From NCBI RefSeq assembly GCF_029846175.1, contig NZ_JARWAC010000016.1, positions 343,167-407,166 of the forward strand: DNA of 64,000 bases, given 5' to 3'. The stretch is from Sphaerisporangium sp. TRM90804 (lineage in GTDB: Bacteria; Actinomycetota; Actinomycetes; Streptosporangiales; Streptosporangiaceae). Position 1 is the stretch's first letter. Each line of letters begins with the position of its first letter. The notes beneath the pieces are model-generated. The model searched no databases and was not told the DNA's origin. It was given only the letters and a program-made list of their open reading frames with translations. Shown here piece by piece: positions 27,367-37,946 of this stretch. Both the position numbers and the translations under genes were made by a program.

Positions 27367-28686
27367 CTACTTCTTCCAGGCCTTGGCGGCGTCCGCCTCG
27401 AGCTTCTCCTGCGTGCCCTTGATGTCCGAGGGGTTGCGCACGAAGTCCTGCAGGTGCTTCCACTCGCCCTTGCCGTCGGTGCCGCCGAAGGCGCTGGGCG
27501 CCAGGTCGGACATGTCATACCGGACGTCCTCGCCCGCCGAGATGATGGTCTGGGCGAGCTGCTTGGTCAGCGCGTCGGGGTAGTTGTCCGGCGAGACGTT
27601 GCGGTTGGGGGACAGGTAGCCGGGGAGCTTGGCCCACACCGCGCCGCCCTCGGCCGAGGCCAGGTACGCCAGCAGCGCCATGGCGCCCTTGGAGTCCTTC
27701 AGCGCCACCGCGATGTCGCCGCCGAGCACGACGGGGGCGGTGTCGCCGGCCTTCGGGAACGGCATGATCTGCGCGTCCTCCCCGATCTTGGCGCCCGACT
27801 GGGCGGCCGAGGCGGCCACGAAGTCGGCCTCGATGACCATGGCGGCCTTCTTCTGGCCGTAGACCTGGGTGACGCAGGTCGGGAAGTCGGTCTGCAGGGC
27901 GCCGGAGGCGCCGCCGAGCAGGAACTCCTTCTTGCCGACGAGCTGGCCGATCTTCTCCAGCGCGGCCGTCACCGAGGGGTCGGTCCACGGGATCTCGTGC
28001 TTGGAGAGCTTGTCGTAGTTCTCCGGGCCCGCGGTGGACAGGTAGACGTTCTCGAACAGGTCGGTCAGCGTCCAGCCCGACGCGCCGCAGAGCGCGAACG
28101 GCGGGGTGCCGGAGTCGGCCAGGGACTGGGCGGTCGTGCCGACCAGCTCGTCCCAGGTCGTCGCGGGCTGCGCGCCGGCGTCCTCGAAGGCGGGGGTGCG
28201 GTACCAGATCAGCGACTTGTGCGCCGCCTTCACCAGCACGCCGTACACCTGGCCGCCGGCCGAGCCGAGGTCCTTCCAGTACGGGGTGTAGTTCTGGTCG
28301 ATCTGGGTCTGGACCTCCGGCGTCAGCGGCTTGAGCGCGTCCTGGTCGGCGTACTGCTGGACCAGGCCGGGCTGCGGCAGGATCGCCACGTCCGGCGGGT
28401 TGCCGCCCTGGATGCGCGGCCCGAGATAGGCGCCGGTGTCCTCGCCGGTGGAGGCGTAGGTGACCGTGGCGCCGGTCTTCTCCTCGAAGGCGGTGAGCAC
28501 CTTCTCGAAGTTGGCCTGCTCCTCGGCGGTCCACTTGGCCGCGACCTCAAGGGTCGTGCCCTGCAACGGCTTGGCGGCCGGCGCGCTGGCGCTGGCCGAG
28601 GGCTGGGCCTCGTTCGACTGGCCCCCGCACGCGGCGAGCGCGAGCATGAGCCCCGCGACCGCCGCCGTCGTCGTTCTGCCACGCAT
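27367..28686 (-). CDS. sugar ABC transporter substrate-binding lipoprotein
   Basis: Family 1 solute-binding protein of 439 residues with a lipoprotein signal (lipobox LALAAC, about residue 19). Mature-domain features include LTAFEEKTGATVTYASTGED-like early strands, NPPDVAILPQPGLVQQYA and the family segment KAAHKSLIWYRTPAFEDAG. The C-terminus has SAEGGAVWAKLPGYLSPNR. The ATG at 28686 has AGGAGGTAG upstream. It is upstream of the two permeases, making a complete importer except for the ATPase. Alpha-glucosides would fit the trehalose context, but this is inference. Confidence 0.94.
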   Translation of the reverse strand: MRGRTTTAAVAGLMLALAACGGQSNEAQPSASASAPAAKPLQGTTLEVAAKWTAEEQANFEKVLTAFEEKTGATVTYASTGEDTGAYLGPRIQGGNPPDVAILPQPGLVQQYADQDALKPLTPEVQTQIDQNYTPYWKDLGSAGGQVYGVLVKAAHKSLIWYRTPAFEDAGAQPATTWDELVGTTAQSLADSGTPPFALCGASGWTLTDLFENVYLSTAGPENYDKLSKHEIPWTDPSVTAALEKIGQLVGKKEFLLGGASGALQTDFPTCVTQVYGQKKAAMVIEADFVAASAAQSGAKIGEDAQIMPFPKAGDTAPVVLGGDIAVALKDSKGAMALLAYLASAEGGAVWAKLPGYLSPNRNVSPDNYPDALTKQLAQTIISAGEDVRYDMSDLAPSAFGGTDGKGEWKHLQDFVRNPSDIKGTQEKLEADAAKAWKK

Positions 28687-28797
28687 GGTGCTACCTCCTG
28701 GTGAAGGCCCCGAATGTGCGATGAATTGTGATCTTGATGAGGATGTTGAGGATGAGGGGTGATCGGGCGCTATAGGCGGTGAGGGGGTCGCCCTCGC

Positions 28798-30057
28798 CTA
28801 GGGACGGCGAACGATCTCGCCGAGTTCCTGCTTCAGGGTGGCGACGGTCTCGTCGCTCGGTTTCCTGAGGTTGAGCGCGTCGGAGACGCCGCTCGAAATC
28901 ACCAGGCTGACCTGGTCGTATTGGGAGCTGACCGGTCGTTTCCGGGCAGACATGATGCTCTGCTTGAGCACCGGGAGATACGGATGACGCTTGATCATGC
29001 CGGGGTCGTCGTACAGCTCCGACCACACCGGCGGGAAGGAGCCCTCGGACAGCACCCGGCGCTGGTTCTCCAGGCCGGTGAAGTACCGGATGAACTCCAG
29101 GGCCGACTTCTGGTGCTTGGAGTAGGCGCTGATGGCCAGGTTGAGCCCGCCGAGCGTGCTGGACCCCGGCCCGTCGAGCCCGGGCAGCCGCGTCACCGCG
29201 AACTTGCCGCCCACGGCCGACCGGGTGGCCGGGCCGTACGCGTGCGGCCAGTTGCGGGCGAACAGCAGCCGGCCCTCCTGGAACGCCAGCCGCGACTCCT
29301 CCTCCTTGTAGGAGAGCGCCTCCTGCGGGATCCAGCCCTCGCGCAGGCCGCCGACCAGGAAGTCCAGGCCGGTCCGCGCGGTGCCGAGGTCGAGCGCGAC
29401 CCCGGTGCCGTCGGGGCTGAGGATCTCGCCGCCGGCTGACTGCACCGCCTCGGCGAAGTTGACCGTCAGGCCCTCGTAGGCCAGGAACTGGCCCGCGTAG
29501 CCGTCCAGCTTGTACTTCCTGCCCAGACGCCTGGCCTGGTCGCGCAGCTCGGCCCAGGTCTTGGGCGGCTGCAGGCGCTCGGCGTCCAGGATGTCCTTGC
29601 GGTAGTAGAGCAGCCCCGCGTTGCTGGAGTACGGCACCGCGTACAGCTTGTCGCGGTAGACCGCGGTGTCCACCACGGGCGCCAGGAACCGGTCGAGCGG
29701 GAACATGCTGCGGTCGAGCGGGACGATCCAGCCGGCGTCCGCGAACTCGGCCGTCCACACCACGTCCAGGCCGAGCACGTCGTAGCGCTCGCTCCTGGCC
29801 TGCAGGTTGGCGACCATCTGCGCGCGCTGCTCGTCGGCGGCCTCCGGCAGCTCCAGCAGCGTCACCTGCTCGCCGGGGTGGGCCCGGTTCCAGGTGTCGA
29901 TCAGCGGCTGGAGGTAGGCGGTGGTGTCGCGCCCGGTGGCGAAGGTCATCGGGCCGGTGCCGTCGTTGCCGGGCACGCGCCCGGTGTCGGCCTCGCCCAG
30001 GCCCGCGCAGCCGGCGGCCAGCAGGGCCGCGAGCAGTAGCGGGGCGAGGCGCCGCAC
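28798..30057 (-). CDS. second sugar ABC substrate-binding lipoprotein
   Basis: Solute-binding protein of 419 residues starting at GTG 30057, with GGAGGA just upstream. The lipobox is LLAAGC (Cys about 16). Segments typical of family 1 binding proteins are VLGLDVVWTAEFADAGWI, AVPYSSNAGLLYYRKDIL and GLNLAISAYSKHQKSALEF. It is co-directional with the other binding protein, 111 bases upstream of it, so one importer may use two receptors. The two proteins are clearly different. Relatives of this type occur in trehalose/maltose systems (ThuE/LpqY-like), which would fit the neighbourhood. Confidence 0.92.
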   Translation of the reverse strand: MRRLAPLLLAALLAAGCAGLGEADTGRVPGNDGTGPMTFATGRDTTAYLQPLIDTWNRAHPGEQVTLLELPEAADEQRAQMVANLQARSERYDVLGLDVVWTAEFADAGWIVPLDRSMFPLDRFLAPVVDTAVYRDKLYAVPYSSNAGLLYYRKDILDAERLQPPKTWAELRDQARRLGRKYKLDGYAGQFLAYEGLTVNFAEAVQSAGGEILSPDGTGVALDLGTARTGLDFLVGGLREGWIPQEALSYKEEESRLAFQEGRLLFARNWPHAYGPATRSAVGGKFAVTRLPGLDGPGSSTLGGLNLAISAYSKHQKSALEFIRYFTGLENQRRVLSEGSFPPVWSELYDDPGMIKRHPYLPVLKQSIMSARKRPVSSQYDQVSLVISSGVSDALNLRKPSDETVATLKQELGEIVRRP

Positions 30058-30081
30058 GTGTCCTCCAGGTATTTCTTGGGT

Positions 30082-30118
30082 TACATGCGTGTTATGTAGA
30101 TGCATTCATGTTATGCAT
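30082..30118. promoter_or_regulatory. two tandem inverted repeats between PadR and sugar-binding genes
   Basis: TACAT-n7-ATGTA (30082-30098) and ATGCAT-n7-ATGCAT (30100-30118) are perfect, share the 7-base spacer and have centres 19 bases apart. Both spacers end in TGTT. The region is strikingly AT-rich. PadR regulators commonly bind ATGT/ACAT-type dyads, so these are likely operators for the adjacent PadR protein. They could control it, the exporter behind it and perhaps the divergent importer. Confidence 0.65.
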
Positions 30119-30185
30119 GACGGTAATGTGAACGTCAACGGATGGTCGTGTAACACTCAGGTAACTTGCCCGAGGGAGGTGGAGC

Positions 30186-30692
30186 GTGCGGCTCCAGCTG
30201 CTGGCGCTCCTGGCCAAGGAACCTGCCCACGGCTACGAGCTGAAACAGGCTCTTGAGCAGATCTTCGGCGACGCCTACCCCTCGCCCAACATCGGGCAGA
30301 TCTACGTGACGCTCGGCCGCCTCGAGAAGGACGGCCTGGTGCGCAGCGTCGACGTCGAGCAGTCGAACCGTCCCAACAAGAAGGTCTACTTCTGCACGGC
30401 CGAGGGCCGCGAAGCCCTTCTCGAATGGGTGGACGAGCCCACAGAGGGGCCGCGGGTGCGCGACGAGTTCTTCATGAAACTGGTGCTCGCCCCCATGACC
30501 GGCATCGCCGACCGCATGGCGCTGATCAACCGGCAGCGCCGACATTACCTCGGCATCATGCGCGATCTGGTAGAACTCGCCCAGCGGACCGACCAGGACA
30601 ACCGCCCCGCGCAGCTCCTCATCGAAGGCGCCATGCTGCACCTTCAGGCCGATCTCGACTGGCTCGAACGCTGCCAGGAGGACCTGGCGTGA
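30186..30692 (+). CDS. PadR-family transcriptional regulator
   Basis: Repressor of 168 residues beginning at GTG 30186 after GGGAGGTGGAG. The winged helix covers about 1-80: LLALLAKEPAHGYELKQAL, PSPNIGQIYVTLGRLEKDG and NRPNKKVYFCTAEGREAL. The C-terminal half is a helical dimerisation region (PadR_C type). It lies 52 bases upstream of an ABC exporter ATPase gene, a classic PadR arrangement in which the repressor controls the exporter and itself. Confidence 0.94.
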   Translation: MRLQLLALLAKEPAHGYELKQALEQIFGDAYPSPNIGQIYVTLGRLEKDGLVRSVDVEQSNRPNKKVYFCTAEGREALLEWVDEPTEGPRVRDEFFMKLVLAPMTGIADRMALINRQRRHYLGIMRDLVELAQRTDQDNRPAQLLIEGAMLHLQADLDWLERCQEDLA

Positions 30693-30744
30693 CGAGCTGA
30701 GCCACCCCGCGACGACGCGGGGCGCATGTACGCAAGGAGAGCCG

Positions 30745-31500
30745 ATGAGCATGGTGAGCACGCCGCCGGCGCTGCGCACGGTGAACCTGGTGAAGATCTA
30801 CCAGACCGGCGGCCTTCCCGTGCCGGCGGTGCGCGGCGTCGACCTCACGGTGCGGCCGGGCGAGTTCGTCGCCGTCATGGGCCCGTCCGGGTCGGGGAAG
30901 TCCACGCTCGTCCACATGCTCGGCGGCCTCGACACCCGCACCAGCGGCGAGATCTGGGTGGAGGGCACCCGCGCCGACACCCTCGGCGAGAGCGCGTGGG
31001 CCCTGCTGCGCCGCCAGAAGATCGGCTTCGTGTTCCAGTTCTTCAACCTCGTCGACAACATGACCGTCGCCGACAACGTCGAGCTGCCGGCCCTGCTCGT
31101 GGGCGCCTCGCCCAAGCACGCGCGCGAGCGCAGAGACTACCTGCTGGGCGAGCTTGGGCTGTCGGGCAAGGCCGACGCGGCGCCCGCCCAGCTGTCCGGC
31201 GGGGAGCAGCAGCGGGTCGCCCTGGCCCGCGCGCTCGCCAACCAGCCGCAGGTCCTGCTCGCCGACGAGCCCACCGGCAACCTCGACAGCCGCAACACCA
31301 AGGACGTGCTCCGCCTGCTCGGCGAGGTGCACCGCCAGGGGCAGACGATCGTCCTGGTCACCCACGACGCCCGGGTCGCCGGGCTGGCCGACCGCGTGGT
31401 CACGCTGCTCGACGGCCAGATCGTCGACGACGGCGCCGTCCTGTCCGCCCGCCGCCGCCCCAAGAGCGGCGCCGGCGACGTCGTCGAGCTGCGAGGCTGA
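30745..31500 (+). CDS. ABC transporter ATPase (LolD/MacB-like)
   Basis: ATPase of 251 residues. Walker A is GPSGSGKST, the signature is LSGGEQQRVALARAL, and Walker B is VLLADEPTGNLDSRN. IGFVFQFFNLVDNMTVADNV is typical of the LolD/MacB/FtsE branch. The ATG at 30745 follows AAGGAG. The FtsX-type permease starts 4 bases after the stop. Together they form a mechanotransmission-type exporter, often for antimicrobial peptides, lipoproteins or signalling. Confidence 0.96.
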   Translation: MSMVSTPPALRTVNLVKIYQTGGLPVPAVRGVDLTVRPGEFVAVMGPSGSGKSTLVHMLGGLDTRTSGEIWVEGTRADTLGESAWALLRRQKIGFVFQFFNLVDNMTVADNVELPALLVGASPKHARERRDYLLGELGLSGKADAAPAQLSGGEQQRVALARALANQPQVLLADEPTGNLDSRNTKDVLRLLGEVHRQGQTIVLVTHDARVAGLADRVVTLLDGQIVDDGAVLSARRRPKSGAGDVVELRG

Positions 31501-31503
31501 TCG

Positions 31504-33765
31504 GTGAACCCGGCCGAGGTGCGGTGGATCCGCGCCGACCTGCGGGCGCGGCGCGTCCAGGCGCTGCTCGCCGTGCTCGCGGTGACCGGCATCGTCACCG
31601 CGCTGATCACCGCGGCCACGCTGCTGGAGGACGGCACCAACCCCTGGCGCGGGCTGTTCGAGCGCGGCAACGGCGCGCACGTGTGGATCCACACCAAGGA
31701 CGCCCCCGACCCGGCGACGCTCAGGACGCTGAACGGCGTCGCCGACCTCGCGGGCCCGTACCGCAGCGCCCCGGCCACCCTGTCCCAGGAGGGCAAGAAG
31801 ACGCCGGTGGCGCTGCGCGAGACCCCCGCCGTCCCGCCGTCGGTGGGCCGCCCGCTCATGCGCGAGGGCCGCTGGCTCGACCCGCGCGACCCGCGCGGCG
31901 TGGTGGTGGAGCGCTCGTTCGCCCGCGCACTCGGCCTGCGCCCCGGTGGCCCGTTCTCGGTGGTCGGCCTGAACGGCGCCACGCACACGCTCACGGTCGC
32001 CGGGACGGCCGAGAGCGGCGACCAGGGCTTCTACCCCGAGTGGGCGCCCGGCCTGGTGTGGACGCTGCCGCAGACCCTCGCCCAGGTCGAGCCGAAGGTC
32101 GCACGGAGCGAGTCGGTGACCGGGCTGCGCCTGGCCGATCCCGACGCCACCGCCCTGGTCGCGCAGCGCGCGATCACCAAGCTCGCCGGCCAGGTGCAGC
32201 GCGTGTCCACCTGGCACGAGGTGCGGGCGTCCATGGAGCTGGACAACCGGCTGCTGGGGGTGCTGCTCGGGCTGTTCGGCGCGGCCGGGCTGGTGGCCGC
32301 CGTCCTGGCGATCGCCAACGCGACCGGCGGGCGCATCCTGTCCCAGCGGCGCGACATCGCCACGCTCAAGTCCCTCGGCTTCACCCGGCGGCAGGTCGTG
32401 CGCATGCTCGTCGTCGAGCACGGCAGCCTCGGCCTGCTCGGCATCGCGCTCGGCGTGCTCTGCGGGCGGCTGATCACCGTCTACGCGCTCGCCGAGACCG
32501 TCGTCGTGCCGCTGTCGTCGGCCCCGCTGCTGGGCATCGCCTTCGGCACCGCCCTGGTCGTGCTGGTGGCCGTCTGGCTGCCCGCCTGGCGCGGCGGACG
32601 CACGCCCCCGCTGCCCGCCGCCGCCGCGCCGCCCCGCGGACACCTGTCGCGGGCCGCCCGCCTGGCCTTCCTGGTGCGGCTGCCGCCCGCGCTGGTGCTC
32701 GGCGCCAGGGACGCCTTCACCCGCAGGCTGCCGGCGCTCCTGACGGCGTTCGGGCTGGCGATCCCGATGATGATGATCACCATCGGGCTCGGCTACTGGG
32801 CCACCCTCGACGACTTCCGCGACCGTCCCGAGCAGGTGGGCCAGGCCGCCGCGCTCACCGTCCGGCCCGGGATGATGACCTCCGAGGACGCCCACCGCGT
32901 GGCCCTGGCCGACCCCGACGTGGTGGCCGCCTTCCCCGGCACGGAGGTGGACGCCCTGGTGCCCGGGCAGACCCGCACCGTGCGGGCCCGCGCGCTGGGC
33001 ACCGTCAGCGACCCCTACCCGTTCGCGGTCGTGGAGGGCCGCCTGTTCCGCGACCGGGGCGAGGCGGTCGCGGGCCAGGGGCTGCTCGACCTGCTCAACG
33101 TGCGCGTCGGCGACCGCACGCGGCTGACGATCGGCGGCACCCCGCTGATCGTGCGCATCGTCGGCCGGGTGCTGGAGCCGGAGCAGGACGGCGAGGTGCT
33201 GTCGGTGGCGCTGGACAGCCTGGCGCCCAAGGACGCCGTCCCGCCGCAGTTCTACGGCCTGGTGCTGCGCGAGGGCGCCGACCCCGGGGCCGTCCGCTCG
33301 CGGCTGCAGGGCGAGGCGCTGGAGGTCTCCCAGGCGGTCAGCCTGGCCGACCGGCTCTCGGTCATCCGGGTGATCATCGTGGCGCTGGTGGTGGTGCTCG
33401 CGCTGATCGGCCTGGCCAACCTGCTCACCGCCAGCGCGCTCGGGCTGCGCGACCACGCGCTCGACCTGGCCGTGCTCAAGGCGATGGGGCTCACCCCGCG
33501 CCAGGTCATGGCCACGCTGGTGACGGGCACGGGCCTGCTCGTGGTGCTGGGGGTGGGCGCCGGCGCCGCGGCCGGGGCGCTGGTCTCCTCGGGCCTGATC
33601 GACCTGCAGGGGGCGGCCAGCGGCATCGGCGCGGGCATCGGGCGCGCCCCCGCCCCGCTGACCCTGCTGCTCGCCGTCCTGGTGGCCGTCGGGGCCGCCC
33701 TGCTGGTCGCGCTCATCCCGGCCAGGAAGGCCGCCCGCGCCCGCATCCCGGTCACCCCCCGCTGA
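31504..33765 (+). CDS. FtsX-like ABC transporter permease
   Basis: Membrane protein of 753 residues starting at GTG 31504. It is a two-FtsX-domain (MacB-like duplicated) permease. The first membrane segment (about 20-40) is followed by an extracytoplasmic domain. A three-helix FtsX core (about 255-370) follows, with ATLKSLGFTRRQVVRMLVV. A second external domain follows LPALLTAFGLAIPMMMITIG. The C-terminal FtsX core (about 620-753) has AVLKAMGLTPRQVMATLVT. It works with the preceding ATPase under likely PadR control. Confidence 0.95.
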   Translation: MNPAEVRWIRADLRARRVQALLAVLAVTGIVTALITAATLLEDGTNPWRGLFERGNGAHVWIHTKDAPDPATLRTLNGVADLAGPYRSAPATLSQEGKKTPVALRETPAVPPSVGRPLMREGRWLDPRDPRGVVVERSFARALGLRPGGPFSVVGLNGATHTLTVAGTAESGDQGFYPEWAPGLVWTLPQTLAQVEPKVARSESVTGLRLADPDATALVAQRAITKLAGQVQRVSTWHEVRASMELDNRLLGVLLGLFGAAGLVAAVLAIANATGGRILSQRRDIATLKSLGFTRRQVVRMLVVEHGSLGLLGIALGVLCGRLITVYALAETVVVPLSSAPLLGIAFGTALVVLVAVWLPAWRGGRTPPLPAAAAPPRGHLSRAARLAFLVRLPPALVLGARDAFTRRLPALLTAFGLAIPMMMITIGLGYWATLDDFRDRPEQVGQAAALTVRPGMMTSEDAHRVALADPDVVAAFPGTEVDALVPGQTRTVRARALGTVSDPYPFAVVEGRLFRDRGEAVAGQGLLDLLNVRVGDRTRLTIGGTPLIVRIVGRVLEPEQDGEVLSVALDSLAPKDAVPPQFYGLVLREGADPGAVRSRLQGEALEVSQAVSLADRLSVIRVIIVALVVVLALIGLANLLTASALGLRDHALDLAVLKAMGLTPRQVMATLVTGTGLLVVLGVGAGAAAGALVSSGLIDLQGAASGIGAGIGRAPAPLTLLLAVLVAVGAALLVALIPARKAARARIPVTPR

Positions 33766-33790
33766 GGGGGCCTGCGCGGCGGGCCCACGC

Positions 33791-33858
33791 GTCCGGTGGG
33801 CTCACGCGTCCGGTGGGCTCACGCGTCCGGTGGGCTCACGCGCCCGGTGGGCTCACGC
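33791..33858. repeat. four 17-bp tandem repeats
   Basis: The unit GTCCGGTGGGCTCACGC occurs at 33791, 33808, 33825 and 33842; the last copy has one substitution (GCCC). A partial copy precedes it. The array runs from just after the permease stop into the base of the terminator hairpin. Confidence 0.9.
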
Positions 33859-33892
33859 GCCCGTCCCGGCGGGGGCCGCCGGGACGGGCGCG
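33856..33892. terminator. 17-bp bidirectional terminator hairpin
   Basis: A perfect stem of 17 base pairs (33856-33872 with 33876-33892) and a GGG loop lies between the convergent exporter and treS genes. The stem core CCCGTCCCGGCGG is GC-rich and lacks a U-tract, as is common in this group. Confidence 0.8.
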
Positions 33893-33896
33893 CGGC

Positions 33897-35585
<1,689 letters not shown>

Positions 35586-35595
35586 AGTTCGCTCG

Positions 35596-35624
35596 CATAA
35601 AAGGGGAGGGCGGTATGTGTGCAA
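35596..35624 (-). promoter_or_regulatory. candidate treS promoter
   Basis: On the minus strand TTGCAC (35624-35619) and TTTATG (35601-35596) are separated by 17 bases. The -10 ends ten bases before the ATG at 35585, so the message would be nearly leaderless. The remaining sequence to 35917 holds no recognisable gene. Confidence 0.45.
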
Positions 35625-35917
35625 GGAGGGCTCGCGCCGCCGGAGCCGTCATCCCTGCGACTCCCGCCCGCCGCCGCACCGAAGGGGTGTCTCGGTGACA
35701 GCGTGATTACGGCGCTGTTTCGCGGAACATTAGCAGCCCGCGGAGCGTGCGCGAATCCGGCCGGGCGCCGTCGGCGGGTGCGGGCCGCGTATTCGCCGGC
35801 GCCTGCGGGAATGCCCGCGTAAACCACCCGATACTGTCCGTGTCCGGCCAGGTCAGGCGGGGGTCACGCCGGACCGTGGACGGCGCCCGCGAGGTCTTTC
35901 CGTGGCCCGCGAAGGCC

Positions 35918-37810
35918 TCAGGGGGTTTCCGCCCACGGCGGGGTGAGATCGCCCAGTACGTCCCCGTAGTCCGCGATCCAGGAGCCGAAAAGCACCAGGC
36001 CGCGCAGCCAGAATCGCGAGTTCCACGATCCGAAGTCCGTCAGCGCGTCCGGGCCGCGCCCGACGACCTCCAGCATCGGCTCCGACAGCAGGCCCGGCAC
36101 CCGCGCCGCGTTGACCAGCATCCGGTGGTTCCACTCGCGGGCGGCCGGCCCGCCCGAGCGCAGCGGCACCCTGCGGTGCGGCAGCGCGCCGTTGGTGGTC
36201 GGCAGCGCGGCCACCCGGGGGTTGGCGGCCCGGAGGATCTCCTGGTAGAACCGGCCGCCCTCCTTGCGGTCGACGGGCACCGACAGCGCGGCGTCGAACA
36301 GGTCGGGGTGCAGGAACGGGAAGACCGGCGTGACCTCCGGGCCCACCAGGTTGACCGGGGAGCGCGCGATGCCGCGCGCCGTGCGGGTGTGCAGGACGCT
36401 GAGCGGCAGCTCCGACCGGTGCCCGCGCAGCATCGAGGTGGCCCGCGCGAACGCCGTGCCGACCCGGTCGTCCATGAAGGCCAGGGCCTGATCAGACAGC
36501 ATGGGCAGGTGCGGCTCGCCGGTCGCCAGGGCCGCCAGCAGGGCGGCCTGACGGTCGGCGGTGGACCCGGCGCCGACGGCGTCGGCGGTGATGAGGAAGT
36601 TCTTCATCAGTGGCCCGCCCGCCAGGCCGTCCACGACGGGCCTGCCCTCCTTGTGCACCTCGCGCGCGAAGGGGGAGTACCAGGCGTGGTGGCTGGTCAG
36701 GTACTCCAGCCTGCGGGCGGCCCACCGCGCCTCGGCGGGGTGGTCGGCGGCGTCCTGCGGCACGACGCGGTGGGGGATGCCCAGCTCGCGGGTCACGTAG
36801 CGGGCGAAGTCGAGGTCGTTGTCCAGGCCGTCGTCCGGGCTGGTCGTCCACGACCGCACGTCCATGCGGCGGGCGACGGCGATCGAGGCCAGCAGGCGGG
36901 AGTCGTAGCCGCCGCTCACCGGCACCAGCACCGGCCGGTCGTCGAACGGCTTGAGCGCCTCGTGCAGCAGGGCCACCATGTCCCCGCCGGTGACGCCCCG
37001 GTCGAACGGCTCCTCGCGCACCCAGCGCGGCGCCCGCCTGTCCACGCTCACGCGCCGGGTCTCGCGCGACCAGACCAGCGCCGTGGAGCCGGGCAGCCGC
37101 CGGATCTCACGGTAGGGCGTGTCCTCCAGCAGCGGGTAGGTCAGCTTGAGGATGGCCGCCCAGGCGTCCCAGTTGACCTCGTACGGCCTGCGCGCCAGCG
37201 CCAGCAGCGGCTCGATGGCGCCCGCGAAGTAGATCGCGTCCCCGTCGTCCAGGTAGTACACGTCGACCAGGCCGAAGGCGCCCGTGTGCAGGGTGACGGC
37301 GCCGGGCGCGTCGATCAGGCCCGGCGCCTCCCACGTCTCGGCCACGGCGAGCCAGGAGGCGGCCCCCTCCGGGCGCCGTTCCCCCCAGGCGAAGCTCACC
37401 CCGCCCGTGGCCGTCCGCCCCGCCGAAGCGAGCCCGAGCCCTGCGTCTGCGCCCGGCCCCGCGCCCGCGTGAGTCGCCGAGGTATGTCCCGGCCCCGCGC
37501 CCGCGCTCGTCCCGACGTGAGGCGCCGAGGCGTAATCCGGTCCCGCGTCCGCGCCCGTCCCCGCGTAAGCCGCTGACGTGTGCCCCGGCCCGCCACCGGC
37601 GCCCGGCGGCGGCTCGACGGCGCCGGTGGCCGTCCCCGCGTAGGGGGCCAGCGGCGTGGAGGCGAACAGCGCCGCGCCCGGCGAGCGGTGCGCGAGGTGG
37701 ACCGACGGGCCGGCCTTCGTCAGCAGTTCCAGCCGCGCCGGGTCGTAGGCCCCCATGGCGCCGCAGACGTACGGCCGCGCCGCGTACCGCGGCCACTCCC
37801 CGTTGCGCAC
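35918..37810 (-). CDS. asparagine-synthetase-like protein with degenerate N-terminal half
   Basis: Protein of 630 residues. The C-terminal half carries the ATP-pyrophosphatase loop VLVPVSGGYDSRLLASIAVA (SGGxDS), as in asparagine synthetase B and beta-lactam-synthetase-like enzymes. The N-terminal half resembles a class II glutaminase only weakly: CGAMGAYDP sits at residue 16 instead of Cys2, so glutaminase activity is doubtful. A low-complexity insert (about 70-125) of degenerate 16-residue repeats interrupts it (AGPGHTSA, AGPDYASA, AGLGLASA). The GTG at 37810 has GGGAGAGG upstream. It is divergent from a glycosyltransferase-like gene. It may modify a peptide or glycan; the substrate is unknown. 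Confidence 0.82.
   Translation of the reverse strand: MRNGEWPRYAARPYVCGAMGAYDPARLELLTKAGPSVHLAHRSPGAALFASTPLAPYAGTATGAVEPPPGAGGGPGHTSAAYAGTGADAGPDYASAPHVGTSAGAGPGHTSATHAGAGPGADAGLGLASAGRTATGGVSFAWGERRPEGAASWLAVAETWEAPGLIDAPGAVTLHTGAFGLVDVYYLDDGDAIYFAGAIEPLLALARRPYEVNWDAWAAILKLTYPLLEDTPYREIRRLPGSTALVWSRETRRVSVDRRAPRWVREEPFDRGVTGGDMVALLHEALKPFDDRPVLVPVSGGYDSRLLASIAVARRMDVRSWTTSPDDGLDNDLDFARYVTRELGIPHRVVPQDAADHPAEARWAARRLEYLTSHHAWYSPFAREVHKEGRPVVDGLAGGPLMKNFLITADAVGAGSTADRQAALLAALATGEPHLPMLSDQALAFMDDRVGTAFARATSMLRGHRSELPLSVLHTRTARGIARSPVNLVGPEVTPVFPFLHPDLFDAALSVPVDRKEGGRFYQEILRAANPRVAALPTTNGALPHRRVPLRSGGPAAREWNHRMLVNAARVPGLLSEPMLEVVGRGPDALTDFGSWNSRFWLRGLVLFGSWIADYGDVLGDLTPPWAETP
37430..37590. 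repeat. degenerate 48-bp tandem repeats within the asparagine-synthetase-like gene
   Basis: Three or four related blocks, the clearest beginning GCCCCGCGCCCGCG near 37461 and 37495, with a third near 37543. Each contains a CGCCGAGG- or CCGCTGAC-like core. They encode the Ala/Gly/Pro/Thr-rich insert of the protein and probably arose by slippage. Confidence 0.6.
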
Positions 37811-37946
37811 GGAACCTCTCCCTCGGCGTCGCGGAACCGCCCACAGGCGGACACCAGCCTGAGTGTACGGACTTGTATGGGTTCGAGATGGTCGGCCGGG
37901 ATGTGTGACTATCCTTGCTCCCGACCTCTGGGGACACGGTGATGGC

